This document shows, one piece after another, positions 18,865 to 27,822 of a stretch of DNA of 64,000 nt. Made by a program: the position numbers and the translations under genes. Each line of letters opens with the position of its first letter. Within the stretch, counting starts at the first letter, position 1. Source of the DNA: DATBLE01 sp963791425 (GTDB taxonomy: Bacteria; Actinomycetota; Thermoleophilia; Gaiellales; Gaiellaceae); assembly GCA_963791425.1 (NCBI GenBank), contig CAWBSE010000002.1:62001-126000 (forward strand). The letters run 5' to 3'. The notes beneath the pieces are model-generated. The model was not told the origin of the DNA, made no database searches, and saw only the letters and a program-made list of their open reading frames with translations.

Positions 18865-20336
18865 CAGTCGAACTCCAGGTACGGCTCGAGCCCGTGGCGA
18901 CCGCCCTCGCGGCCGAAGCCGGACTCCTTGTAGCCGCCGAACGGCGACGCCGGGTCGAAGCGGTTGAACGTGTTCGCCCAGACCACGCCGGCGCGCAGAC
19001 GCTCGGCCATCCAGAGGATCCGCGAGCCCTTCTCGGTCCAGATCCCGGCGCTGAGCCCGTACGGCGTGTTGTTCGCCTTCTCGACCGCCTCGGCCGGCGT
19101 GCGGAACGTCAGCACGCTCAGCACCGGCCCGAAGATCTCCTCCTGCGCGATCCGGTAGCTCTGCGCCACGTTCGTGAAGACGGTCGGCGCAAACCAGTAG
19201 CCCTTCTCCGGGAGCGTGCACGGCGGCTGGTAGATCTCCGCGCCCTCGGCCTCGCCCGCGGCGACCAGCTCCTGGATCTTCTCGAGCTGCATCCGCGAGT
19301 TGATCGCGCCGACGTCGGTGTTCTTGTCGAGCGGGTCGCCGACGCGGAGCGTCTTCATCCGCCGCTTCAGCTTCTTGACGACGTCCTCGTGGATCGACTC
19401 CTGCACGAACAGGCGCGAGCCGGCGCAGCAGACGTGGCCCTGGTTGAAGTAGATCCCGTTGACGATCCCCTCGACCGCCTGGTCGAGCGCGCAGTCGTCG
19501 AAGACGATGTTCGCCGCCTTGCCGCCGAGCTCGAGCGTCAGCCGCTTCCCGGTGCCGGCGAGCTCGCGCTGAATCGCCTTGCCGACGTCGGTCGAGCCGG
19601 TGAAGGCGATCTTGTCGACCGCGCCCTCGACGATCGCGGCGCCGGTGCGGCCGTCACCCGTGACGATGTTGACGACGCCCGGCGGGAGCTCCGCCTGGCG
19701 GACGACGTCGCAGAAGAGCAGTGCGGTCAGCGGCGTCGTCTCCGCCGGCTTGAGCACGACCGTGTTGCCGGCGGCGAGGGCGGGCGCGATCTTCCACGCG
19801 AGCATCAGCAGCGGGAAGTTCCACGGAATGATCTGCCCGGCGACCCCGACCGGGCGAGGTCGCCGGTTCGGGAACGCGTACTCGAGCTTGTCGGCCCAGC
19901 CCGCGTAGTAGAAGAAGTGCGCGGCCGCGAGCGGCAGGTCGACGTCGCGCGACTCCTTGATCGGCTTGCCGCCGTTCAGCGACTCGAGCACCGCGAACTC
20001 GCGGGAGCGCTCCTGCAGGATCCGCGCGATGCGGAACAGGTACTTCGCGCGCTCGGAGCCGGGCAGCGACGACCAGCCGTTCTCGAACGCCTCGCGGGCG
20101 GCCGCGATCGCGCCGTTCACCTCCTCGGGCGTCGCCTGGCCGATCTCGGCGAGCGGCTCCTCGCTCGACGGCGAGATCGTCGTGTACGACTCGCTCGGCT
20201 CGAGCCACTCGCCGCCGACGAAGTGGCCGTACCGCTCGTCGATCCGGACGATGTCGCGCGACTCGGGCGCGGGCGCGTAGTCCCAACCCGACGGGACGAG
20301 CGCCTGCTTGCCCTTCTTCTTCTCGAGCTCAGTCAA
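18864..20336 (-). CDS. NAD(P)-dependent aldehyde dehydrogenase
   Basis: This 490-residue enzyme is complete: coenzyme-binding PWNFPLLMLAWKIAPALAAG with VVLKPAE, FTGSTDVGK, the general-base motif LELGGKAANIV, the nucleophile region NQGHVCCAGSR, EEIFGPVLSVL and PFGGYKESGFGREGG. In the operon deoC-ALDH-half-ALDH it most plausibly oxidises acetaldehyde released by DeoC. Substrate is inferred from context. It overlaps deoC by 8 nt. Confidence 0.9.
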   Translation of the reverse strand: MTELEKKKGKQALVPSGWDYAPAPESRDIVRIDERYGHFVGGEWLEPSESYTTISPSSEEPLAEIGQATPEEVNGAIAAAREAFENGWSSLPGSERAKYLFRIARILQERSREFAVLESLNGGKPIKESRDVDLPLAAAHFFYYAGWADKLEYAFPNRRPRPVGVAGQIIPWNFPLLMLAWKIAPALAAGNTVVLKPAETTPLTALLFCDVVRQAELPPGVVNIVTGDGRTGAAIVEGAVDKIAFTGSTDVGKAIQRELAGTGKRLTLELGGKAANIVFDDCALDQAVEGIVNGIYFNQGHVCCAGSRLFVQESIHEDVVKKLKRRMKTLRVGDPLDKNTDVGAINSRMQLEKIQELVAAGEAEGAEIYQPPCTLPEKGYWFAPTVFTNVAQSYRIAQEEIFGPVLSVLTFRTPAEAVEKANNTPYGLSAGIWTEKGSRILWMAERLRAGVVWANTFNRFDPASPFGGYKESGFGREGGRHGLEPYLEFD

Positions 20337-21267
20337 CGGTGAAGTAGTCGGGTGACTGGTAGCGGCCGGTGCGCTGCGTGCGGATCTGCATCAGCACGTC
20401 GTTGAGGAGCGTCGACGCGCCGAGCCGATAGAGATCGGGCGTCAGCCACTCGGCGCCGAGCGTCTCGTACAACTGGACGAGGTACTGCACAGCCTGCTTC
20501 GCCTGGCGGATCCCGCCCGCCGGCTTCATCCCGACCATCCGGCCGGTCTCCTCGTGGACATCGCGGATCGCCTCGAGCATGCAGAGCGTGACGGGCAGCG
20601 TCGCCGCGCCCGAGAGCTTGCCGGTCGAGGTCTTGATGAAGTCGGCGCCCGCGGCCATCGCCAGCAGCGACGCGCGGCGCACGTTGTCGTACGTACCCAG
20701 CTCCGAGACCTCGAGGATCACCTTCAGGTGGGCCTCGCCGCACGCCTGTTTCACCTGGACGATCTCGTCGTAGACCTTCGCGTAGCGGCCGGAGAGGAAC
20801 GCGCCGCGGTCGATCACCATGTCGACCTCGTCGGCGCCCATCGCGACGACCTCCTCGGTCTCGCGCACCTTCACGTCGAGCGGAGACTGGCCCGACGGGA
20901 ACGCGGTCGCGACCGACGCGACCTTCACGCCGGTGCCGCGCAGCCGCGCGACCGCGGTCGGGACGAGGTTCGGGTAGACGCAGAGCGCGGCGCAGGACGG
21001 AATCGACTCGTCGCTCGGGTCGGGCTTGATCGCCTTCGTCGCCAGCGCGTGCACCTTGCCCGGCGTGTCGGCGCCCTCGAGCGTGGTCAGGTCGATCATC
21101 CGGATCGCCAGCTCGAGCGCGAAGAGCTTCGCCTCCTTCTTGATCGACCGCTTCGCGAGCGAGGCCGCCCGCTCCTCCAGCGAGACGGCGTCGATCGAGC
21201 CGATCCGCGGCAGCCGCGGCTCGAGCGGAAGCTCGAAACCGCGGGCCAGTGCAGGCGCTTTTGCCAC
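20329..21267 (-). CDS. deoC: Deoxyribose-phosphate aldolase
   Basis: DeoC cleaves 2-deoxyribose 5-phosphate to glyceraldehyde 3-phosphate and acetaldehyde. The 312-residue protein has the Schiff-base Lys in ADFIKTSTGK, the second active-site Lys in VGMKPAGGIR, and DEVDMVIDRGAF. An N-terminal extension of about 50 residues and a C-terminal tail make it longer than the E. coli enzyme. GTG 21267 has TAGACT ending 6 nt upstream, indicating a leaderless transcript. It is the first gene of the deoxyribose operon. Confidence 0.93.
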   Translation of the reverse strand: MAKAPALARGFELPLEPRLPRIGSIDAVSLEERAASLAKRSIKKEAKLFALELAIRMIDLTTLEGADTPGKVHALATKAIKPDPSDESIPSCAALCVYPNLVPTAVARLRGTGVKVASVATAFPSGQSPLDVKVRETEEVVAMGADEVDMVIDRGAFLSGRYAKVYDEIVQVKQACGEAHLKVILEVSELGTYDNVRRASLLAMAAGADFIKTSTGKLSGAATLPVTLCMLEAIRDVHEETGRMVGMKPAGGIRQAKQAVQYLVQLYETLGAEWLTPDLYRLGASTLLNDVLMQIRTQRTGRYQSPDYFTVD

Positions 21268-21273
21268 AAACGC

Positions 21274-21279
21274 AGTCTA
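21274..21279 (-). promoter_or_regulatory. -10 element of deoC
   Basis: TAGACT on the minus strand ends exactly 6 nt before GTG 21267. Confidence 0.5.
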
Positions 21280-21290
21280 GCCCCGAGACG

Positions 21291-21316
21291 GGCCGGGCCC
21301 CTCGCGGGGCCCGGCC
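21291..21316 (-). terminator. Strong GC hairpin downstream of the ABC permease gene
   Basis: GGCCGGGCCCC, loop TCGC, GGGGCCCGGCC: an 11-bp perfect stem between the permease stop and the deoC promoter. It has no T run. Confidence 0.65.
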
Positions 21317-21320
21317 TTAA

Positions 21321-21335
21321 CAGTGCCTGGCACTG
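21321..21335. repeat. Palindrome CAGTGCCTGGCACTG
   Basis: A perfect 7-bp dyad around one base, flanked by TTAA and CTAA, which makes it AT-rich for this genome. It sits next to the terminator, 8 bp from the permease stop codon. Confidence 0.6.
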
Positions 21336-21343
21336 CTAACTCG

Positions 21344-23926
21344 CTACTCGTACTGCAGCGACTCGAGCACCTTCAGCCTGGAGGCGCGGCGCGCCGGGGC
21401 GATCGCGGCCAGCACGCCGGCCGAGAACGCGATCCAGACGAAGTACGCGAGCAACTGACCGGGGATCGCGAACGACACACCCTGGCCGGACAGCGCCCTC
21501 GTCACCAGCCAGGCCAGGAACAGGCCCAGCGGGAGCCCGAGCGCCGCGCCGATCAGCGCGGTGACGATGCTCTCCTGCCGGATCATCCGGCGGACCTGCC
21601 GGCGGGTCATCCCGACCGCCCGCAGCATCCCGATCTCGCGCGTCCGCTCGAACACCGAGAGGACGAGCGTGTTGACCATCCCGAACAGGCTGACCACGAC
21701 CGACAGCGCGAGCAGCACGTAGAGCAGGTTGAGCAGCTTGTCGATGCCGGTCGCCCGCGTCTCGATCCACTCGCTCCTGGTCGAGAGCTTCACATCCGGG
21801 TAGCCGAGCAGCGCCAGCTGCAGCGCCCCCGTCGTCATCGAGCTCACGCCGCCCGTCGCGTTCAGGAACGTGAACGCGTTCTGCGGCCGCTCGAACGTCG
21901 AGTCGAACGCCTGCTGCGAGATCGCGATCGAGCCGAGCACCGGGTCGATCTGGCCGAACTTCGGCTGGGTGTAGACGCCGCGCACCGTGTAGCGGGCCTT
22001 CTTGCCCGCCGGGTTGATCACGGTGATGCGGTCGCCGACGCCGATCTGGCGGCTGGTCGCCCACTTCTCCCGGACGATTGCGCCGTCGCGGCCGAGCGAT
22101 GCCAGGGTCGCGTCGGAGCCGTTCACCCAGTCGTAGTGGTAGACCGAGGCGATCGTGGCGGTGTCGATCCCGTCCACGCGCACCTCGTCCTTGCCGACCT
22201 TGGCCTGCTCGTTGCGGACACTCGACGCCACCGTCACGACGGGAGCGGCGCCGGCCGCGTTCCCCGCTGCGCGGGAGAACACGTCCCAGCCGTTCTTCGA
22301 GGTGACCACGTAGTCGGCCCGCACCTGGTGCTTCAGCGAGTCGCGGTCGGAGGCCTTGAGGCCCTTGCCGAGCGTCGCCACCATCGTGACGAGCGCCAGG
22401 CCGATCATCAGGGCCGCGGCCGTCGACGCCGTCCGCTGCGGGTTCCGCATCGCGTTCTCGCGGGCGAGCGAGCCGGACGCGCCGCCGATGCGGGCGAACG
22501 GCCGGCCGAGCACCGACGCGAGCGGCCGCGCCAGCTTCGGCGCCGTCAACGCCACGCCGACGAACAGCCCGAGCACGCCCACCGCCAGCGACAGCAGCCG
22601 CGGGCCGGCGGCGACGCTGCCGACGAACAGCCCGTAGCCGAGCAGTGCCAGCGAGAGGCCGACGATCGAGAGCGCAACCGCGGTCCGGTAGCGGGCGTAC
22701 CGCCCGGGCGGGAGCACGGCGCCTTCACGGACGGCGGCGATCGGCGGCACCTTGGTCGCCTTCATCGCAGGAGCGATGCTGGCGATCAGCGTGACGCTCG
22801 TGCCGAGCAGCATCGAGACCACGATCGTCCGGGTCTCGAACACCGTCCCCGCCTGGGGCAGGTCGAGGCTCAGGGCCGACATCAGGGCGCTCAGGCCCTT
22901 CGCGAGGCCGACGCCGAGGACGAGCCCGAGCGTGGAGGCCAGGATGCCGATCGCGAGGCCCTCGACGAGCACCGAGCGGCGAACCTGCCGGCGCGAGGCG
23001 CCGAGGGTCCGCAGCGTCGCCAGCTCGCGTGTCCGCTGGGCGACGGTGATCGACAGGGTGTTGAAGATGACGAACGCGCCGACGAACAGGGCGACCGCCC
23101 CGAACGCGAGCAGGAAGTACTGGATGAACTTCGTGAACTCGGCGATGTCCTTCGCGCTCGCCTTCGCCTGCTCCGCCCCGGTCTTCACCTGGGCGGACGC
23201 GGGCAGCAGCGGCTCGATCTGGCGGACGAGGGAGTCCGCCGAGATCCCCGGCTTCGCCGAGACGGCGATCAGGTCGTAGCCCTGCTTGCCGAGCAGAGCC
23301 TGTGCCGTCCTGGTGTCGAAGATCGCGATCGTCGCACCGCCGAGCGAGTCGACGGAGCCGAACTTCGCGATTCCGGTGATGCGGTACTGCTTCGTCGGGC
23401 CCTGAACGGCGGCGCCGATCATGTCACCGACGGCGAACTTGCCGGACTTCGCGCTCGACGAGTCGATCACGATCTCGTGCGAGTTCGTCGCCCAGGTGCC
23501 GGCGGTGAGGGTGAGCGGGTTGAGCTTGCCGATGTCCGGGTCGAGGCCGAACGCGAACGTCGGGTTGCCGCTCGTGCCGAGCGGCTTGCCGTTGCGCCCG
23601 ATCAGCTTCCCGTAGTCGGAGCTGTCTGTCAGGTTGAAGATCTGGCCCGTGGCGGTCTCCACACCGGGGAGCCGCTTGACCTTGATCAGCACCGAGCCCG
23701 GTACGGTCGGCGACCCGCTCTGCGCGAACGAGACGGCCGACTTGCCGGTGATCACCGCGGCGGTGTCCTGGTACGAGCCCGCGAAGATCTGGTCGAACGC
23801 GGCCTTGATCGTGTCCGTGAGGACGTACGTGCCGCTGACCATCGCGACGCCGAGGACGATCGCGAGGGCGGTGAGGAAGGCCCGGAGCTTGCGCCCCGCG
23901 AGGCCCTTGAGCGCGACCGTCATCAT
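21344..23926 (-). CDS. MacB/FtsX-like ABC transporter permease
   Basis: The 860-residue membrane protein has two FtsX-type permease modules. An N-terminal helix (LRAFLTALAIVLGVAMVSGTY) is followed by a large extracytoplasmic MacB-PCD domain, helices near residues 270-400, a second external domain, and final helices. Repeated cytoplasmic signatures ELATLRTLGASRRQVRR and EIGMLRAVGMTRRQVRR are typical. The start is the first of two tandem ATGs overlapping the ATPase stop. Such proteins act with a LolD/MacB-type ATPase in mechanotransmission or export rather than import. The cargo is unknown. Confidence 0.88.
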   Translation of the reverse strand: MMTVALKGLAGRKLRAFLTALAIVLGVAMVSGTYVLTDTIKAAFDQIFAGSYQDTAAVITGKSAVSFAQSGSPTVPGSVLIKVKRLPGVETATGQIFNLTDSSDYGKLIGRNGKPLGTSGNPTFAFGLDPDIGKLNPLTLTAGTWATNSHEIVIDSSSAKSGKFAVGDMIGAAVQGPTKQYRITGIAKFGSVDSLGGATIAIFDTRTAQALLGKQGYDLIAVSAKPGISADSLVRQIEPLLPASAQVKTGAEQAKASAKDIAEFTKFIQYFLLAFGAVALFVGAFVIFNTLSITVAQRTRELATLRTLGASRRQVRRSVLVEGLAIGILASTLGLVLGVGLAKGLSALMSALSLDLPQAGTVFETRTIVVSMLLGTSVTLIASIAPAMKATKVPPIAAVREGAVLPPGRYARYRTAVALSIVGLSLALLGYGLFVGSVAAGPRLLSLAVGVLGLFVGVALTAPKLARPLASVLGRPFARIGGASGSLARENAMRNPQRTASTAAALMIGLALVTMVATLGKGLKASDRDSLKHQVRADYVVTSKNGWDVFSRAAGNAAGAAPVVTVASSVRNEQAKVGKDEVRVDGIDTATIASVYHYDWVNGSDATLASLGRDGAIVREKWATSRQIGVGDRITVINPAGKKARYTVRGVYTQPKFGQIDPVLGSIAISQQAFDSTFERPQNAFTFLNATGGVSSMTTGALQLALLGYPDVKLSTRSEWIETRATGIDKLLNLLYVLLALSVVVSLFGMVNTLVLSVFERTREIGMLRAVGMTRRQVRRMIRQESIVTALIGAALGLPLGLFLAWLVTRALSGQGVSFAIPGQLLAYFVWIAFSAGVLAAIAPARRASRLKVLESLQYE

Positions 23927-24720
23927 CGGAGGCTCACCTCCTCGACCGCCGCGATGATCTCGGCGGCGGTGGAGCGGCCGACGTCCTTGACGATGTCGCC
24001 GTCGGCGAGGTAGACGATCCGGTCGGCGATCGTCGCCGCGCGGACGTCGTGGGTGACCATGACGAGCGTCTGGCCGTAGTCCGCGACCGCCTCGCTGAGG
24101 AGGTCGAGGATCTCGCCGCCGGTACGCGAGTCGAGGTTGCCGGTCGGCTCGTCGGCGAAGACGACGGACGGCCGGGAGACCAGGGCCCGGGCGACGGCGA
24201 CGCGCTGCTGCTGGCCGCCGGAGAGCTCCGACGGGCGGTGCTTGCGCCGGTCGGCGAGGCCGACGCGGCTCATGAGCTCTTCGAGCCACTCTTTGTCCGG
24301 CTTGGTGCCGGCGATCGTCAGCGGGAGGACGACGTTCTCCTCCGCGTTCAGCATCGGGAGCAGGTTGAAGAACTGGAACACGAAGCCGACGTGGCTGCGG
24401 CGCAGCTTCGTCAGCTCGCCGTCGTTCAGCCGGGTGATGTCGGTGCCGTCGATCGTGATCGTGCCGGTGGTGGGCCGGTCGAGCCCTGCGAGCAGATGCA
24501 TCAGGGTCGACTTGCCGGAGCCGGACGGCCCCATGACGGCGGTGAGCCGGCCGGTGGCGACCTCGAAGTCGACGCCGCGGAGGGCCTCGACGGCGGTGTC
24601 GCCCTCGCCGTAGCGGCGACGGAGCTCGCTTGCGGTGACCACGGCCGGTGTGGCCGGGGCGTAATGGAGCGCCTCGAAGGCGCGGGGTGCTGCGACGGAA
24701 AGTGCGACTGCCTCGGACAA
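23923..24720 (-). CDS. MacB/LolD-type ABC transporter ATP-binding protein
   Basis: Walker A (GPSGSGKSTLMHLLAGLD), Q-loop (FVFQFFNLLP), signature LSGGQQQRVAVARAL and Walker B (FADEPTGNLDS) are canonical for the MacB/LolD subfamily. I prefer TTG 24720 (265 residues) because AAGGAGG lies 4 nt upstream of it, as at the FAD-oxidase gene. The ATG at 24753 lies just after the conserved promoter block and would add 11 residues. It is the first gene of the exporter pair, under a promoter whose layout matches that of the FAD oxidase. Confidence 0.88.
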   Translation of the reverse strand: MSEAVALSVAAPRAFEALHYAPATPAVVTASELRRRYGEGDTAVEALRGVDFEVATGRLTAVMGPSGSGKSTLMHLLAGLDRPTTGTITIDGTDITRLNDGELTKLRRSHVGFVFQFFNLLPMLNAEENVVLPLTIAGTKPDKEWLEELMSRVGLADRRKHRPSELSGGQQQRVAVARALVSRPSVVFADEPTGNLDSRTGGEILDLLSEAVADYGQTLVMVTHDVRAATIADRIVYLADGDIVKDVGRSTAAEIIAAVEEVSLR

Positions 24721-24756
24721 CGTTCCTCCTTGGGTTGGCGTGCTGGGGTTCATGCA

Positions 24757-24827
24757 CCGAGTCTGCGGCGGAGCGGCTTTCGCGGGTATGGAGGCAGCAG
24801 GCGTCTACAGGTGGGGCTGGCCACACC
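24757..24827 (-). promoter_or_regulatory. Promoter of the ABC exporter, same architecture as the FAD-oxidase promoter
   Basis: Plus-strand order: CCGAGTCTGCG (24757-24767), 23 nt, GAGGCAGCAGGCGTC (24791-24805), 4 nt, imperfect dyad GGTGGGG-CTGG-CCACACC (24810-24827). The first two blocks are identical to, and at exactly the same spacing as, those upstream of the FAD oxidase, and the dyad follows at the same 4-nt distance. The dyad is a candidate operator and the CAGACT within the first block a candidate -10. Confidence 0.65.
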
Positions 24828-24840
24828 CCCCTGCTCACGC

Positions 24841-24868
24841 GAAGGGCCCCGCACGTGCGGGGCCCTTC
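24841..24868 (-). terminator. 28-bp perfect palindrome downstream of the FAD oxidase
   Basis: GAAGGGCCCCGCAC followed immediately by its reverse complement, 23 bp after the oxidase stop. The stem is strong, with no T tract. Confidence 0.7.
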
Positions 24869-24891
24869 GGAAGCGCCCGGCGAGGAGGCGG

Positions 24892-26298
24892 TTACGCCGG
24901 CGGGATTGGATGGTTCGAGCGGAAGACGTCGGCCGGGTCGTAGGCCGCCTTCACCTCACGGAGCCTCCGGTACACGGTCGGGGTGTAGAACCGTGACGGG
25001 TCGGTCTGCCGCTCGGTGAAGTTCAGGTACTCGCGGCCGTTCTCGTACGGAGCGAGGGCCTCCGCCAGCTTGTCGAGCTGGGCGCGGTTCGCGTCGTACA
25101 TCGGCTGGTCGAGCACCATCCCGACGCCGAAGGTGAGGAAGTCGGCGTCGAACGTGGACAGCGCCCCGTGGTGCGGTTGCGGCCGGGACATCGCGCCCCC
25201 GCCGACGTGGCGGATCTCCGCGGACAGCAGCGGCGAGCCCGACTCGGGCCCGACGGCGGCGACGAACCGGTCGATCGCCTCGCCGTCGAGCTGACCGAGC
25301 ATCCGGCCGTCGCCGACGTACGGCACCGGGTGCGGCGGATCCATGTGGAGCTCGGCGATCCCGGCCGGCGGCACCATCGCGAAGGTGTCCATCACCGGGC
25401 CGAGCGCCCGCAGCGGGCTGATCTGCTCGTTGCCGAACCACTCGTCGCCGGTGACGACGGCCTCGACGACGGCGAACTTGCCGCCGCGCAGGAACTCGGG
25501 GATGTCCGGGATCGGCGGGAACTGCAGGATGCGACCGACCGACGTGACCTCGTCGGGGACGCTGTCCGTCCACTCGAGCCACGAGTGCAGCACCTCGGAC
25601 GAGCGCTCCCAGGGGAAGAAGAGCACGCCCGCGTAGACCTCGGACATCGCGTAGAGCTGAAGCTCCAGCGCGGTGACGATGCCGAAGCTCCCGCCGCCGC
25701 CGCGGAGCGCCCAGAACAGGTCGGGGTCGTTGTCGGCGTCGACGCGGCGGAGCGTGCCGTCGGCGGTGACGAGCTCGATCGCGGTGACGCTGTTCGTGCT
25801 GAGCCCGAGCTTGCGGGCGTACCAGCCGACACCGCCGCCGAGCGAGTAGCCGGCGACGCTGACGTCGGGGGTCGACCCGTGCAGTGCGGCGAGGCCGAGC
25901 TCGGATGCCTTCGGGACGACGTCGCCCCACTTCGAGCCCGAGGCGACGCGCGCAATCCGGCGCTCGACGTCGATCTCGACTCCCTGGAGGGCGTCGGTCT
26001 TGACCAGGATCACGTCGTTCATCGCGCCGAGCGGGTCGGCGTTATGACCCGTCCGCTGGGCGGCGACCTGCATGCCCTGCCGGGCGGCGTACTCGACGAC
26101 GGCGACCACGTCCTCTGCGTCCGCAGGGACGGCGACGAGCGCCGGCTGCTGGACGATGGTGGTGTTGAACGCCTGTGTTGCGGCATCCCAACCGTCCCGG
26201 CCCGGCTCGATCACGGCGCCCTTGAAGCGACTGCGGAGCGAGCGAAGGGCAGGAACCGGGGAGATCCGCGACTGTGTGTATGCGACTGCGTTGCTCAC
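24892..26298 (-). CDS. FAD-binding oxidoreductase (berberine-bridge-enzyme type)
   Basis: The 468-residue protein has a PCMH-type FAD domain (PADAEDVVAVVEYAARQGMQ, RTGHNADPLG, GYSLGGGVGWYARKLGL) and a C-terminal BBE domain (YLNFTERQ, LREVKAAYDPADVFRSNHPI). The His in RTGHN is where FAD is usually attached; the Cys of bicovalent members is not seen in the GGGVGW region, so mono-covalent FAD is inferred. GTG 26298 is chosen because of AAGGAGG 4 nt upstream. Such enzymes oxidise sugars, alkaloids or polyketide-like metabolites; the substrate here is unknown. It sits beside a two-component operon with matching operator-like dyads. Confidence 0.85.
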   Translation of the reverse strand: MSNAVAYTQSRISPVPALRSLRSRFKGAVIEPGRDGWDAATQAFNTTIVQQPALVAVPADAEDVVAVVEYAARQGMQVAAQRTGHNADPLGAMNDVILVKTDALQGVEIDVERRIARVASGSKWGDVVPKASELGLAALHGSTPDVSVAGYSLGGGVGWYARKLGLSTNSVTAIELVTADGTLRRVDADNDPDLFWALRGGGGSFGIVTALELQLYAMSEVYAGVLFFPWERSSEVLHSWLEWTDSVPDEVTSVGRILQFPPIPDIPEFLRGGKFAVVEAVVTGDEWFGNEQISPLRALGPVMDTFAMVPPAGIAELHMDPPHPVPYVGDGRMLGQLDGEAIDRFVAAVGPESGSPLLSAEIRHVGGGAMSRPQPHHGALSTFDADFLTFGVGMVLDQPMYDANRAQLDKLAEALAPYENGREYLNFTERQTDPSRFYTPTVYRRLREVKAAYDPADVFRSNHPIPPA

Positions 26299-26335
26299 GA
26301 TTCCTCCTTCGAAATCGACGTGCGATTGATGTGCT

Positions 26336-26435
26336 CCGAGTCTGCGCCGGGGCCGGCCACCCGGGAATCGAGGCAGCAGGCGTCCCGTGGTGCGGCTGCC
26401 CGCACCCGCAGGAAAGTGGTGCGGCTGCCCGCATC
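26336..26435 (-). promoter_or_regulatory. FAD-oxidase promoter with two 18-bp dyad boxes
   Basis: CCGAGTCTGCG (26336-26346), 23 nt, GAGGCAGCAGGCGTC (26370-26384), 4 nt, box GGTGCGG-CTGC-CCGCACC (26389-26406, perfect 7-bp arms), then a second copy GGTGCGG-CTGC-CCGCATC (26418-26435), 29 bp further on. Tandem dyads suggest cooperative binding by a dimeric regulator, probably the LuxR-type protein encoded next door. Confidence 0.65.
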
Positions 26436-26514
26436 CGCGGAGAACCGGCACGGAATCGGCACAGACGCGTGCGCCCGACTCCGGTAGCGTCGCCGGCAGG
26501 GGTAAGGGGCTACT

Positions 26515-26533
26515 CCCCCACCCAGGGTGGGGG
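26515..26533. terminator. Hairpin between the LuxR-cyclase gene and the FAD-oxidase promoter
   Basis: CCCCCACCC-A-GGGTGGGGG is a perfect 9-bp dyad, 48 bp after the end of the sensory operon. The 282-bp gap 26299-26580 otherwise holds only the two dyad boxes and the oxidase promoter; no gene was seen in it. Confidence 0.55.
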
Positions 26534-26580
26534 CTGCGGAGTGAGCTGCGGCGGCGGCGAGGCGCGCGGAGAGGCGCGGG

Positions 26581-27810
26581 CTAGGCCCGGAGGAACGCGA
26601 GCACCGCGAGCACGCGGCGGTGCGTGTCCGAGTCCGCGCCGAGGCGGAGCTTTCCGAAGATCGAGGTGACGTGCTTCTCGACGGCACGCTCGGTGACGAC
26701 GAGGCGCTCGGCGATCGCGCTGTTCGACAGGCCCTCCGCCATCAGCTCCATCACCTGGCGCTCACGCGGGGTCAGCTGCGCGATCGGATCGTCCGCGCGG
26801 CGGCGGCCGACCAGCTGGGACACCACCGACGGGTCGAGCGCCGAGCCGCCCTCGCCCACGCGCTTGACCGCGGCGACGAAATCCGGGATGTCGGCGATCC
26901 GATCCTTGAGCAGGTACCCGACGCCCTCGGCGCTCTCCGACAGGAGCTCCAGCGCGTACGCCGGCTCCAGGTACTGCGACAGGACGAGCACGGACGTCTC
27001 CGGGTGCTTCTCCCGAATCTCCTTCGCCGCCCGCAACCCCTCGTCGGTCTGGGTCGGCGGCATCCGGATGTCGACGATCGCGACGTCCGGCTTGTACGAG
27101 CGCACCTTGAGCATGAGCTCGTCGGCGTTCCCCGCCTGGCCGACGACCTCGAGCCCGGCGTCCTCGAGCAGCCGCGCGATCCCCTCGCGCAGAAGAACGG
27201 AATCCTCGGCGACGACGACCTTCATGTGCCCTCCGTTCGACGCCTCCGCGGCGGTTCCCGCCGTCGACGGATCGAGCCGAAGGGGCGGGAACTCGGCCCG
27301 CAACCCGTCCGCGAGCACCTGATAGACCCGCTCGGGCTCCGGCAGTCCCCTGAACGGCTGCGGGCCGAGATCCTTCGCGTCGACCCCGGCGAGCCCGTAT
27401 GTCCGCTCGGAGAGCAGGATCTGCCCGCCGTGGCCCGCGCCGCTGATCCGCGCGACCCGGTGGACGTCGATGCCGACATAGCTGACGCCCTCCACCGACG
27501 GCTCACCCGTGTGCACGCCCATCCGGACGCGCAGCTCGTTCCCGTCGGGCCACGCGTGCTCCGCCAGAGCGCGCTGCGCATCGATCGCTCCCTGCACCGC
27601 GGGGGCGGCTTCGCCGAAGACCAGCAGCATCTCGTCGCCGCGGCAGTCGATCTCCGTCCCGCCGGCTGCGACGACCGCGTCGCGCACCAGCTGCCGGTGC
27701 TCCTCGAGCACCCGCGCGTAGAGGTCGCCGAGCCGGCCGACGAGACCGGTCGAGCCCTCGATGTCGGTGCACAGAAGGGTCACCGTGCCGGTCGGGAGCG
27801 CCCGCGCCAT
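26581..27810 (-). CDS. Class III nucleotidyl cyclase domain fused to a NarL/LuxR response regulator
   Basis: In 409 residues three domains follow each other. A class III adenylate/guanylate cyclase homology domain spans about 8-165 (LLCTDIEGST, RGDEMLLVF, GIDVHRVARISGAGHGGQIL). A receiver domain spans about 194-310 (VVVAEDSVLLREG, VAIVDIRMPP with the phospho-acceptor Asp). A LuxR helix-turn-helix spans about 345-405 (LTPRERQVMELMAEGLSNSAIAE). An internal ATG at 27225 with GGAGG 4 nt upstream would yield a normal 214-residue NarL regulator, so both a fusion and a stand-alone regulator may be made. It is downstream of the histidine kinase and is the likely binder of the GGTG-N10-type boxes (inference). 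Confidence 0.85.
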   Translation of the reverse strand: MARALPTGTVTLLCTDIEGSTGLVGRLGDLYARVLEEHRQLVRDAVVAAGGTEIDCRGDEMLLVFGEAAPAVQGAIDAQRALAEHAWPDGNELRVRMGVHTGEPSVEGVSYVGIDVHRVARISGAGHGGQILLSERTYGLAGVDAKDLGPQPFRGLPEPERVYQVLADGLRAEFPPLRLDPSTAGTAAEASNGGHMKVVVAEDSVLLREGIARLLEDAGLEVVGQAGNADELMLKVRSYKPDVAIVDIRMPPTQTDEGLRAAKEIREKHPETSVLVLSQYLEPAYALELLSESAEGVGYLLKDRIADIPDFVAAVKRVGEGGSALDPSVVSQLVGRRRADDPIAQLTPRERQVMELMAEGLSNSAIAERLVVTERAVEKHVTSIFGKLRLGADSDTHRRVLAVLAFLRA

Positions 27811-27822
27811 CCTCGTCGTACC

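Noticed and set aside
24721..24753. ATG 24753 as start of the ABC ATPase
   Set aside because: It lies just after the conserved promoter block and has no ribosome-binding site, whereas TTG 24720 has AAGGAGG 4 nt upstream, as in the FAD-oxidase gene.
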